From IMG/VR virus record IMGVR_UViG_3300005471_000058, positions 1 to 20,323 of that record: a stretch of DNA of 20,323 nucleotides; one strand, 5' to 3'. Below the pieces are notes generated by a model. That model was not told the DNA's origin. It ran no database searches and was given only the letters and a program-made list of their open reading frames with translations. The stretch is from a virus. Below, one piece after another: positions 6,366 to 13,908 of this stretch. How positions within the stretch are numbered: the stretch's first letter is position 1; the number at the start of each line of letters is the position of its first letter. A program made the position numbers and the translations under genes.

Positions 6366-7330
6366 CCGACCCTGGCTACACGGCGGCCTCTGCTCCGGCC
6401 GCATTGCGCGACGCCTACACGGCGCTGGAGCCGGATCCCAACGCCGACTACGGCACGGTGCTTCCTTTTGCGCGTGACCGCACGACCGGAGAAAAGCGCT
6501 GGGCCATGCCGTCGATGGTCCGCGACCTGCTGGGCGGTTGGCTCGATCTGCTGGCCGGCGTGGATACGGGGGAGGTTACACCACGGGCAGCGATGCAGAT
6601 TGGCCTTGGCGGTTTGGGTGCCGGTGGCGCACTCGCGCCGCGCGGAGCGTTGGCGATCGGCGGCGCGAGAAATCAGCTGGCGGAGGATTTCGCCGGCCGC
6701 ATGGCCCAGGCCCGCGGCATGGGATTCAACGTCGATCGTCCTCTGTTTCATGGGACCCCGGCGCCGGACTTTCCGGCGTTTGCGCCGCTTCCTTCGTGGG
6801 AGGCGGTTCGAACGGGTCGGGCACCAGGTATCTGGACAGCGGAGAATCCAGAGGTCGCGGCGAATTTTTCAGCTCCAGAACTGCGCGAACGAGTTCTTCT
6901 GGCGGCATCGCCGGGGAATCCGGCGTCTCCGGAAAGCACACCACGTATTTTACCATTGTTCGGCCGCTCCGAGAATGCGGCGCCGCCATTGACACTGGCG
7001 CCCGGGGATCGATGGGGCGACATCAACCGCACGATCGCTGACTTGTTCGCCGGCGGTCACGATGCCGTTCAGTTGCGGAATTATAGAATGTTTCCGGAAC
7101 TGGGGCCACAGAGCATCTGGGGCTTTCGCGATCCCAACCAGTTGCGTTCCTGGTTCGCCCGCTTCGATCCCAACAAGCGCTCCAGCGACGACCTTCTAGC
7201 CGCGCGTGCGGTGCCGGGTTTCAACTTTGTGCCGCCGCCGCAACCCGGCTTCAACGTCATGCCGCCGCCCGAGCCCGGCATGCGCATTCCGATCAAGGCC
7301 GGCCGCTCGGCGGCGGAGATGGAATTCTGA
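6362..7330 (+). CDS. Virion-region protein with ADP-ribosyltransferase-like domain
   Basis: This 322-residue protein has an N-terminal segment (1-125) with an amphipathic, Gly-rich stretch at about 80-105. Next comes an ART-like domain of the polyvalent-protein type: LFHGT with H130, GIWTAENPEVAANFS at the usual second motif, and then GGHDAVQLRN leading to SIWGFRDPNQLRSWFARFDP. ART domains transfer ADP-ribose from NAD+ to targets. A phage virion ART could be delivered with the DNA to modify host proteins; here that is inferred. The tail holds tandem PGFNFVPPPQ / PGFNVMPPPE repeats (285-307). Codons of about 6720-7090 are markedly richer in A/T-ending and rare forms (CGA, TTA, CCA) than the flanking genes, suggesting separate acquisition of the domain. 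It overlaps both neighbours (ATGA, TGATG). I cannot confirm the third catalytic residue. Confidence 0.75.
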   Translation: MTDPGYTAASAPAALRDAYTALEPDPNADYGTVLPFARDRTTGEKRWAMPSMVRDLLGGWLDLLAGVDTGEVTPRAAMQIGLGGLGAGGALAPRGALAIGGARNQLAEDFAGRMAQARGMGFNVDRPLFHGTPAPDFPAFAPLPSWEAVRTGRAPGIWTAENPEVAANFSAPELRERVLLAASPGNPASPESTPRILPLFGRSENAAPPLTLAPGDRWGDINRTIADLFAGGHDAVQLRNYRMFPELGPQSIWGFRDPNQLRSWFARFDPNKRSSDDLLAARAVPGFNFVPPPQPGFNVMPPPEPGMRIPIKAGRSAAEMEF

Positions 7331-8817
7331 TGGCCCCCATGATCCCCTTCGCCGAATGGCGGCCCGACATGCCCGATCTCAGCGAGTGGGCGCGCGAGGC
7401 GCTGAACGTCATCCCGGCCGAGGAGAGCTATCGGCCGCTCAATGCGCTCTCCAGCGTCTCCAACGCCTTGACGGCGCGCGCCCAGGGCGCGGCCTGGTTC
7501 CGCGGCACCGCCGGCGCGGTAAAAATGTTCGCCGGCGATGCGACGAAGCTCTACCTGCTGTCGGGCACCACCTGGAGCGACGTTTCCCGCACCGCGGGTG
7601 GCGCCTATTCGCCCGGCGGCGATGGCACCTGGCGCTTCACCCAGTTCGGCACGCTCGCGATCGCCGTGAACGGCGTCGACGCGCCGCAGAAGTTCGACCT
7701 CGGCGTCGGCGCCAACTGGACGGCGCTGGGCGGCAGCCCGCCGATCGGCACCTATGTCTGCACGGTCAAGAACTTCGTGCTGATGGGCAAGATTGGCAGC
7801 ACGCCGCAGCGCGTGCAGTACTCCGGCATCGACAACGCCGAGATCTGGGGCGCCGTCGCGGCCAACCAGGCCGGCTTCCAGGACCTGCCCGACGGCGGCA
7901 ATGTCACCGGCCTGGTCGGCGGCGAGCTCGCGGTCATCTTCCAGGAAGCCGCGGTGCGTCGCATGACCTACGAAGGCGCGCCGGTCGTCTTCCGCATCGA
8001 CAAGATCGCCAACGATCTCGGCTGCAGCGTGCCGGGCAGCGTCGCCGGCCTGCTCGACCGCGCGTTCTTCGTGCACAAGTCGGGCTTCTACATGGTGCAG
8101 GGCGGCCAGGCGATCACGCCGATCGGCCGCGGCAAGATCGATCGCACTTTCTGGGCCGAATTCGACGAGACCAACCAGTTCCGCTGCAGCGCCGCCATCG
8201 ATCCGGTGCGTGGGCTCTACATCTTCGCCTATCCGGCGAACGGCAACGGCGGGGTGCCCAATCGGCTGCTGATCTACAACTGGACCACCGAGCGCTGGGC
8301 CCACGCCCAGGTCGCCTGCGAGCTGGTGTTCGGCGGCGTCAGCCAGCAGGGCTACACGGTCGAGCAGCTCGACCCGTTCGGCACCGTCGACACGCTGCCT
8401 TACTCGACCGACTCCTCGTTCTGGACCGGCACGGTCTCGCTGCTGCTGTTCGCTTTCGACACCAGCCACAAGAGCGGCTCGTTCTCCGGCCCGACCTTGG
8501 CGGCGACGGTGGAGACCGGCGAGTTCAATCCCTCGGCGATGCTCGGGACAGGTCCCGGCAACGGCAAGCGCACGGTGATCCGCGGCTGCCGGCCGCTGAT
8601 CGACGGCGGCAGCCCGCAGATCTCGCTCGGCTGTCGCGAAACGCAGCAGGTGGCTGTAACCTACGGTCCCCCGATCGGGCTCACGCCCGCGGGCTTGGCG
8701 CCGGTGCTGCAGAGCGGGCGCTATTTCCGCGCGCGCGCCACCATGCCCGCGGCCACGACCTGGTCGAACATGCAGGGCATCGACGACCTCGACGCCCGGC
8801 CGGCAGGTGGCCAATGA
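7330..8817 (+). CDS. Phage tail nozzle / DNA stabilisation protein (gp10-like)
   Basis: This 495-residue, strand-rich protein fits the podoviral nozzle family (P22 gp10 / T7 tail tube B type). It starts with a target-trimming N-terminus (PFAEWRPDMPDLSEWAREALNVIP), followed by repeated beta-propeller-like blades: YLLSGTTWSDVSR, FTQFGTLAIAVNGVDAPQKF, and WTALGGSPPIGTYVCTVKNF. Then come FFVHKSGFYMVQGGQAITPIG and an LLIYNWTTERWAHA blade before a C-terminal barrel. It would sit below the adaptor ring and close the DNA channel. The start ATG 7330 overlaps the previous stop (TGATG). A second ATG at 7339 is possible. The stop overlaps the next start (ATGA). Confidence 0.85.
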   Translation: MAPMIPFAEWRPDMPDLSEWAREALNVIPAEESYRPLNALSSVSNALTARAQGAAWFRGTAGAVKMFAGDATKLYLLSGTTWSDVSRTAGGAYSPGGDGTWRFTQFGTLAIAVNGVDAPQKFDLGVGANWTALGGSPPIGTYVCTVKNFVLMGKIGSTPQRVQYSGIDNAEIWGAVAANQAGFQDLPDGGNVTGLVGGELAVIFQEAAVRRMTYEGAPVVFRIDKIANDLGCSVPGSVAGLLDRAFFVHKSGFYMVQGGQAITPIGRGKIDRTFWAEFDETNQFRCSAAIDPVRGLYIFAYPANGNGGVPNRLLIYNWTTERWAHAQVACELVFGGVSQQGYTVEQLDPFGTVDTLPYSTDSSFWTGTVSLLLFAFDTSHKSGSFSGPTLAATVETGEFNPSAMLGTGPGNGKRTVIRGCRPLIDGGSPQISLGCRETQQVAVTYGPPIGLTPAGLAPVLQSGRYFRARATMPAATTWSNMQGIDDLDARPAGGQ

Positions 8818-9392
8818 GTTTGCCCGCGCTGCCGCCCGAAGCCGACACCCGCTCGATCACCGAGCGGCTGAACGTGCTGATCCGCGACTACAACCAGCAG
8901 CTCCGCACGCCGCCGGGCGTCATCCTGCCCTTCGCCGGCGCGACCGCTCCCGACGGTTTCCTGCTCTGTTACGGCCAGGCGGTGTCGCGCAACACCTACT
9001 CCGATCTCTTCGCCGCGATCGGCACGACCTATGGCGTCGGCGACGGCTCGACCACGTTCAACGTCCCCGACCTCCGCGGCCGCGTCGCCGCCGGCAAGGA
9101 CGACATGGGCGGCACGGCCGCCAACAGGATCACGAACGGTGGCTCGGGGATCGTCGGCACGGCTCTGGGCGCGGCCGGCGGCGCGGAAACCCACACGCTC
9201 ACGACGGGCCAGATTCCGCCGCACAACCACACTGTTGTGGGCGGCGATACGACGCCTGCCTCCTTCACCAGCCGGGCCGGCCAGGGCGACGGCAACAACA
9301 ACTACAACTGGAACACCAGTTCTGCCGGCGGCGGCGGCGCGCACAACAACACGCAGCCCACCATCATCCTCAACCACGTCATCAGCACATGA
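8814..9392 (+). CDS. Short tail-collar domain fibre protein
   Basis: This 192-residue protein carries a phage tail collar domain: VILPFAGATAPDGFLLCYGQ, then the DGSTTFNVPDLRGRV signature, then a Gly/Asn-rich tip with HTLTTGQIPPHNHTVVGG. It ends QPTIILNHVIST. The first 30 residues form only a short helix (ITERLNVLIRDYNQQL), so there is no long shaft; it may bind another fibre or the nozzle. It is a close paralogue of the C-terminal half of the fibre encoded at 11371-12310. A role in receptor binding or tail-tip structure is inferred from the domain. ATGA overlaps join it to both neighbours. Confidence 0.87.
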   Translation: MSLPALPPEADTRSITERLNVLIRDYNQQLRTPPGVILPFAGATAPDGFLLCYGQAVSRNTYSDLFAAIGTTYGVGDGSTTFNVPDLRGRVAAGKDDMGGTAANRITNGGSGIVGTALGAAGGAETHTLTTGQIPPHNHTVVGGDTTPASFTSRAGQGDGNNNYNWNTSSAGGGGAHNNTQPTIILNHVIST

Positions 9393-9805
9393 CCTGCGGC
9401 GGCATCCTCCTCAGCGATCTCCACCTCGTGTGGCACGAGCTCTGGCCGTTGCTCGAGCCGGCGGTGAAGCGCTCGCCCGACAAGCCGGACGTGCTGGCGC
9501 GCCTGATTGCGCGCGATGCCCAGCTCTGGGCGGTCTACGAGGGCGCCACGCCGGTGGCCGCGATCGTCACCACGATCCAGGTCGCAACGGAAAAGCGCTG
9601 CCTGATCTGGCTGGTCGGCGGCTCGCGGCTCGGCGAATGGGCGGCCGATTTCCTCGCCAAGGTCGAGGCGTGGGCGCGCTCGCTCGGTTGCGTCGCGCTG
9701 TGGGGCGCCGGCCGCAGGGGCTGGACGCGGATGGCGGAGAAATTCGGCGGCAGGAGCATCGGCATCATCGACGGACAACTCGCTTGGGAACGGAGGTTTG
9801 CATGA
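9389..9805 (+). CDS. GNAT-like phage protein (T7 gp13-like position)
   Basis: This 138-residue protein has the layout of a GNAT fold: an N-terminal helix pair, then LWAVYEGATPVAAIVTTIQV and LIWLVGGSRLGEWAADFLAK strands, a KVEAWARSLGCVALWGAGR helix-strand unit, and a short C-terminal strand. Similar small GNAT-like proteins lie in the internal-virion gene cluster of T7-type phages (gp13). Here it lies just before the S74-domain protein, supporting a role in assembly or ejection rather than metabolism. I see no clear acetyl-CoA-binding Q/RxxGxG/A motif, so it may be structural. Starts and stops overlap neighbours as ATGA. Confidence 0.7.
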   Translation: MTCGGILLSDLHLVWHELWPLLEPAVKRSPDKPDVLARLIARDAQLWAVYEGATPVAAIVTTIQVATEKRCLIWLVGGSRLGEWAADFLAKVEAWARSLGCVALWGAGRRGWTRMAEKFGGRSIGIIDGQLAWERRFA

Positions 9806-10905
9806 GCGGCGGCCAGACACCGAGTCAATCGAACTCGTATCAGACACAGCAGACCACGAGCACGAGCGAGCCCTCGCCGTTCCTCCAGCCGTACCTCAAG
9901 CAGCTGGTCGGCAACGTGGGCAATCTGCTCGACAAGAATCCCAACGCGCCGGCCTACTATCCGGGCCAGACAGTGGCGACGCCGTCGGTGGCCACGCAAT
10001 CGTACCAGCAGACGCTGCGCGATCTCGGCACCAACGGGCTGGGCTACGGCATCGACGCGGCGAGCCGGCAGAACGCCGCCGACACGCTCGCCGGCAAGTA
10101 CCTCGATCCGGCCAACAATCCGTGGCTGCAGAAGTCGCTGGCGGCGGGCTTCGGGACGCAGAACGAGCAGTTCAACAACACCGTCTTGCCGAGCCTGCGC
10201 AGCCAGTTCGCGGCGGCCGGGCGCACCGGGGCGAGCGAAGACTTCGACACGACGATGCGCGCCGCCAAGGATCTCGGCCAGACACAGGCCAATGCCGCGG
10301 CGAACGCCGAGCTGGGCGCCTACAACAACGAGCGCGGCCTCCAGCAGCAGGTGCAGGGCATGCTGCCGTCGTTCCAGGGCATGGATCTCGCGCGGGCCTC
10401 GGCGCTCGGCCAGTCCGGGCAGGGCATCGATGCCTACAACCAGGCGCTGATCGACGATCAGATCAAGCGCTACACCTACGACAAGACCGCCAACCTCAAT
10501 TATTGGAGCGACATCGCCCAGCGGATGCTCGGCATGTATCCCGGCGGCACGACCAGCGGCACCGGAACCAGCTCGGGCTATACGCAGTCCATCCAGGGCA
10601 CCAATCCGCTTGCAACCGCGCTCAACGCGGGGATGAAGGGCGTCGGCATGCTGCTGCCGTTCCTGCCCGGCTTCGGTGCATCTGACGAGCGGCTGAAGAC
10701 CGACATCAGGCCCGTCGGCAGGCTGAACGACGGCCAGAACGTCTACAGCTATCGCTTGCGCGGCAGCCCACGCACGGAGATCGGCCTGCTGGCGCAGGAG
10801 GTCGAGAAGGAACACCCCGACGCCGTCGCCATGCATCCGGCTGGCTTCAAGATGGTCCACTACGGCCGTGCCACGGCCAATGCCGCACCGGGAGGGCTGA
10901 TGTGA
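9802..10905 (+). CDS. Virion protein with C-terminal S74 intramolecular chaperone domain
   Basis: This 367-residue protein has two parts. Residues 1-285 are Gln/Ala/Asn-rich and mostly helical (PFLQPYLKQLVGNVGNLLDK, LRSQFAAAGRTGASEDFDTT), resembling internal ejection proteins of short-tailed phages. A hydrophobic Gly-rich helix lies just before residue 290. The C-terminal part begins at S294-D295 (SDERLKTDI) and continues with YSYRL, EIGLLAQEVEKEHPDAV and MVHYGRA: this is the S74 endosialidase-type chaperone, which helps trimer folding and usually cuts itself off at the Ser-Asp bond. The domain normally ends fibres; here it ends a protein that looks like an ejection or tail-needle component. 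ATG 9802 overlaps the previous stop (ATGA). Confidence 0.8.
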   Translation: MSGGQTPSQSNSYQTQQTTSTSEPSPFLQPYLKQLVGNVGNLLDKNPNAPAYYPGQTVATPSVATQSYQQTLRDLGTNGLGYGIDAASRQNAADTLAGKYLDPANNPWLQKSLAAGFGTQNEQFNNTVLPSLRSQFAAAGRTGASEDFDTTMRAAKDLGQTQANAAANAELGAYNNERGLQQQVQGMLPSFQGMDLARASALGQSGQGIDAYNQALIDDQIKRYTYDKTANLNYWSDIAQRMLGMYPGGTTSGTGTSSGYTQSIQGTNPLATALNAGMKGVGMLLPFLPGFGASDERLKTDIRPVGRLNDGQNVYSYRLRGSPRTEIGLLAQEVEKEHPDAVAMHPAGFKMVHYGRATANAAPGGLM

Positions 10906-11327
10906 TGGTTCCAGGCTTCAACGTTCGCGACGGCGGCCCCGTGCAGCCGGTCAACATGCAGCAGCTTGCGCTCGCGGGCTTTCGGCCGCCGCCGGTCATG
11001 AGCATGCCGGGGCTGCCTCAGGCCCCGCAAGCCGGCCCGACGCCGGGCTTCAACGTGGACGATGCCGCGGGGCTGCTCAAGGCGGCGCTGGGCGCGTTCG
11101 GCAAGGACGACCCCGGTGCCGCCGCCCAGGCGACGGCCAACGCGGCCGACGCCAGCGTGCAGGCCAATCCGGGAACCAGCATCGCAGGCATGCGAGCGGG
11201 CACCAATCCCGATTTCGGCATCGTGGCGCAGAGCATGATGCCGCCGCCGGATGGCAGCAGCGGCGTCGGGCTGCCCACGCGCGTCGATTTCCTCACCGGC
11301 CTGTTGACCAGGTTGGGATTGAGGTGA
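10905..11327 (+). CDS. Pro/Ala-rich phage protein with PGFNV motifs
   Basis: This 140-residue protein has no recognised domain. It starts MVPGFNVRDGG and repeats PGFNVDD at residues 47-53, the same motif found at the C-terminus of the ART-domain protein. A Pro-rich stretch (RPPPVMSMPGLPQAPQAGP) separates the copies, then an Ala-rich helix (AAGLLKAALGAFGKDDPG), and it ends with a helix RVDFLTGLLTRLGLR. It may be a virion-internal or assembly factor. ATG 10905 has GGAGGG at 10891-10896 and overlaps the previous stop (TGATG); a GTG at 10902 is the alternative start. After it the operon opens with a 43-nt gap. Confidence 0.68.
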   Translation: MVPGFNVRDGGPVQPVNMQQLALAGFRPPPVMSMPGLPQAPQAGPTPGFNVDDAAGLLKAALGAFGKDDPGAAAQATANAADASVQANPGTSIAGMRAGTNPDFGIVAQSMMPPPDGSSGVGLPTRVDFLTGLLTRLGLR

Positions 11328-11370
11328 CGGGCCATGGCTCAACGATCTCGTCGGCCGGCAGGAGCATAGC

Positions 11371-12310
11371 ATGGACATTGCAGCCAACAATTGGACTGAA
11401 ACCGATGGTAGCAATACCAGCGCAGCCCCCGACGGGGCGCCTGAGGGCATGGCGCCGTCGGGATTGAACGACGTGCTGCGGGCCCACCAAGGGGCGATGA
11501 AGCGCTGGTACAACTGGACGATCCCCAAGGTCACAGCGGGCACATCGACCGCTTACACCCTGACGTACGGCGTGGCACCGGGCGCCCTGGTCGACGGCAT
11601 GACGCACCTGGTGCAGTTCCACGCCGCCAACGGCAATCCCCCGACGCTCAATGTGAACAGCCTGGGCGCGATCCCGCTCTACTATCATTCGTCGGGAACG
11701 TGGCGGCCGGTCCCGGCGGCGCTGTGGGATACGGACGAGATCTTCAAGGTGGCCTACCATGCCAGCAGCGGCACCTATCGCGTGCTGCGGCCGGGCGCGG
11801 AGAAAACCGGGACGGTGAAGGCCTTCGCGGGCCCGACCGTGCCGGGCGGCTATCTGCTGTGCTTCGGCCAGGCGATCAGCCGCACCGCCTATGCCGGCCT
11901 CTTTGCCGTGCTCGGTGGCACGCATGGCAATGGCGACGGTTCAACCACCTTCAACCTTCCCGATTTGCGCGCGCGGGTCGCGATCGGCAAGGATGACATG
12001 GGGGGGCTCGCTCTCGGGGCGGCTCGACGGCACCGTGCCGCGCGCCACTCTCGGCGGCACGCTGGGCAGCCAGTACAACACGGCGACCACGACGGTGAGC
12101 GGCACAGCGGCGGGTTCGATCTCCGTCGGCGTGACCAAGGGCGGTCCATTTGCCGACGCTGCCGGCAGCACGGGCACAAACATGCTCTATGACGCATCGA
12201 CGCTCACTGCGAGCGGCAGCATCAGCGTACCCGTGGGAGCCGGCGGCACCTCCGGCGCCTTCTCGATCATGCAGCACGGCATGATCCTCAACCAGATAAT
12301 CGCGATCTAA
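11371..12310 (+). CDS. Long tail fibre with collar domain, frameshifted at a seven-G run
   Basis: The frame opened at ATG 11371 (AGGAG at 11360-11364) encodes a fibre N-terminus (NNWTETDGSNTS, GMAPSGLNDVLRAHQGAMKRWY), a strand-rich middle, and a collar domain (GYLLCFGQAISRTAYAG, DGSTTFNLPDLRARVAIG). After DDMGG it enters a run of seven G (12000-12006) and then reads an Arg/His-rich nonsense tail to a stop at 12192. The +1 frame from the same place continues sensibly (SLSGRLDGTVPRATLGGTLG) and ends SIMQHGMILNQIIAI at 12310, matching the paralogue's QPTIILNHVIST end. One G fewer would give an intact fibre of about 312 residues. Causes may be slippage, phase switching, decay or sequencing error. 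Confidence 0.85.
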
Positions 12311-12313
12311 GCG

Positions 12314-12565
12314 ATGACTACGTCAGGGCTTTTTCTCAATCCGAAGGACGTCACGGTCCGCAGCTTCGCCTTTGGCGTCCTTGATGGGTGCGGCGCCGGC
12401 GGGGCGGTGCTGTGGCGCATCCTGCTCCAGACCGCCGCACTCGGGCCGCAGTGGATCGGCTTCCAGGAGCCGCTGATGGGCTCGCCCGGCAACCTCTTGG
12501 AGGTGATCACGCTCACCGCCGTGACGGGCCTCATCTATGTCAACGCGCAGGGCTACACGGAGTAG
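12314..12565 (+). CDS. Small membrane protein of the lysis region, holin candidate
   Basis: This 83-residue protein has two hydrophobic stretches, about residues 18-42 (FAFGVLDGCGAGGAVLWRIL) and 60-78 (NLLEVITLTAVTGLIYVNA), joined by a Gly/Pro loop. It starts four bases after the fibre stop, with only a weak RBS. Position before a signal-less endolysin and two possible membrane helices make it a holin candidate, but I recognise no named holin family. Confidence 0.6.
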   Translation: MTTSGLFLNPKDVTVRSFAFGVLDGCGAGGAVLWRILLQTAALGPQWIGFQEPLMGSPGNLLEVITLTAVTGLIYVNAQGYTE

Positions 12566-12567
12566 CC

Positions 12568-12813
12568 ATGGATCCCGCCCTGAACGCCATCATCGGACCC
12601 TGGGCCCAGTTGGGCATCGTGGGCTCGGTGACGTTGGCACTCGGGGCCACGGTCTACCTGCAATGGCAGCATATCAAGGCGGTGACGGCGGCGCATCTCG
12701 CCGACGTCAAGGCCTTCGGCGAGAAATACGCCGACGTGCTGATCAAGAAGAGCGAATCGGACAATGCGCTCGCCAATGCCATCGAGCGCATCGGCGATCG
12801 GATCAAGCCATGA
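12568..12813 (+). CDS. Small phage membrane protein with cytoplasmic coiled tail, holin-like
   Basis: This 81-residue protein has one N-terminal membrane helix (about 8-30, PWAQLGIVGSVTLALGATVY) followed by a charged helical tail (KAVTAAHLADVKAFGEKYAD ... LANAIERIGDRIKP). Such one-helix proteins are common in lysis cassettes of alphaproteobacterial phages and may be a holin or holin modulator. Its stop overlaps the next start as ATGA (12810-12813). Confidence 0.65.
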   Translation: MDPALNAIIGPWAQLGIVGSVTLALGATVYLQWQHIKAVTAAHLADVKAFGEKYADVLIKKSESDNALANAIERIGDRIKP

Positions 12814-13016
12814 AGCCGCAGCCCTGTTTCGAGCCGCCGAGACACCTCGAGGAGATCGCCGAGCTCGCCGAGCGGCGCAAGCGCGAGGCCATCGCGCGGC
12901 TGAGGGAGAAGCTGGGCGAGGGCGACCGTTTCGAGCAGGCCATGCGCGACTCGGCGCATTCGCATGCGCCTGTGATCGACGCCGACAAGCGCGCTCTGCA
13001 GGAGAAGGGAAAATGA
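12810..13016 (+). CDS. Small charged lysis-cassette protein
   Basis: This 68-residue, strongly charged helical protein (PRHLEEIAELAERRKREAIA) has no membrane segment or signal. It sits between a holin-like gene and the endolysin and overlaps both as ATGA. Function is unknown; regulation or assembly within the lysis operon is possible by position. Confidence 0.65.
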   Translation: MKPQPCFEPPRHLEEIAELAERRKREAIARLREKLGEGDRFEQAMRDSAHSHAPVIDADKRALQEKGK

Positions 13017-13474
13017 AAAACTCAGACGCCGGCATTGCCCTGATCAAGGAATTCGAGGGCTGCGAGCTGGTCTGCTACGCCGATGCGGTCGGCGTGCCGA
13101 CGATCGGCTACGGCCACACGCTCGGGCTGACGCAAGCCGATGTCGGGGTGACGACGATCACCCAGGACGAGGCGGAACGCCTTCTACGCGAGGACGATCT
13201 GCCGCGCTACGAGGCCGGCGTCTCGGCCGCGGCGAAGGTCCCGCTCGAGCAGCACCAGTTCGATGCCCTGGTGAGCTTCGCCTACAACTTGGGCGTCGGC
13301 GCGCTCGCCGGCTCGACGCTGCTGCGCAAGCTGAACGCCAAAGACTATGGCGGCGCCGCATCAGAGTTTCCCCGATGGGTGCGCGCTGGCAACCAGGTGC
13401 TACCCGGCCTGGTCAGGCGGCGCGCCGCCGAGCAGGCGATGTTCGGCGGCGGGCAGGAAAGGGCGGCGGCATGA
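13013..13474 (+). CDS. Endolysin, GH24 (T4-type) lysozyme
   Basis: This 153-residue muramidase cleaves the peptidoglycan glycan backbone. The GH24 catalytic triad is complete with canonical spacing: E15, D24 and T30 (EFEGCELVCY, then YADAVGVPTIGYGHT). The family hallmarks QHQFDALVSFAYNLGVGAL and LRKLNAKDY...EFPRWVRAGNQVLPGLVRRR follow. There is no N-terminal signal or signal-anchor, so it should need a holin to reach the periplasm; candidates lie upstream at 12314 and 12568. ATG 13013 is behind GGAGAAGGGA and overlaps the previous stop (ATGA), as its own stop overlaps the spanin start. Confidence 0.95.
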   Translation: MKNSDAGIALIKEFEGCELVCYADAVGVPTIGYGHTLGLTQADVGVTTITQDEAERLLREDDLPRYEAGVSAAAKVPLEQHQFDALVSFAYNLGVGALAGSTLLRKLNAKDYGGAASEFPRWVRAGNQVLPGLVRRRAAEQAMFGGGQERAAA

Positions 13475-13908
13475 GCATCGTGACGAAGGCCGCGGAGACT
13501 GCGGCAGAGGGCGCCGTCGCCAGCGCTGGTGGCTTCCTGAGCGGCTTGAGCTGGCTGCCCTGGGCCATCGCCGCCGGCTCTCTCGCCATCGGCGCCGGCG
13601 GCACGCTCTGGTATCGCGCAGAGTGGAAGGACTGCCAAGCCTCGGTGGCGATCGACGCGGCCAAGGCCGAGGAAAAGGTCCGCGCCTAGAAAGACGCCGA
13701 CGCCAGGTTCACCCGCAGCCTGGCCGAGCAACTGAAGCCGATCACGGATGCGATCCAGGAGCAAACGAATGCCACGCAAATTGCGCTCGCCAAGGTCAAG
13801 AGCGACCCGAATTGCGCTCACACTCCTGCTGCCAATGCTTTTGACGGCGTCGTGCGGCCAGGTGGTGTCGAAGCCCGTCCTGGTCAATCGCGACCCGCCA
13901 GGCCCTGA
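13471..13908 (+). CDS. Inner-membrane spanin (Rz-like) interrupted by an in-frame TAG
   Basis: The frame from ATG 13471 encodes 72 residues with an N-terminal membrane helix (WLPWAIAAGSLAIGAGGTLW) and the start of a charged coiled helix (EWKDCQASVAIDAAKAEEKV), then stops at TAG 13687-13689. The same frame continues for another 72 codons to TGA 13906-13908 with convincing i-spanin sequence (DADARFTRSLAEQLKPITDA, QTNATQIALAKVKSDPNCAH). Joined, the two parts have the usual Rz length of about 145 residues. The TAG therefore truncates an otherwise intact gene, unless it is suppressed. An outer spanin gene is nested in another frame within the second half, the classical Rz/Rz1 arrangement. Confidence 0.82.

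Noticed and set aside
7081-8814. 577-codon minus frame opposite the nozzle gene
   Set aside because: It is a GC-driven antisense shadow; the + strand is clearly a phage nozzle protein with coupled start and stop.
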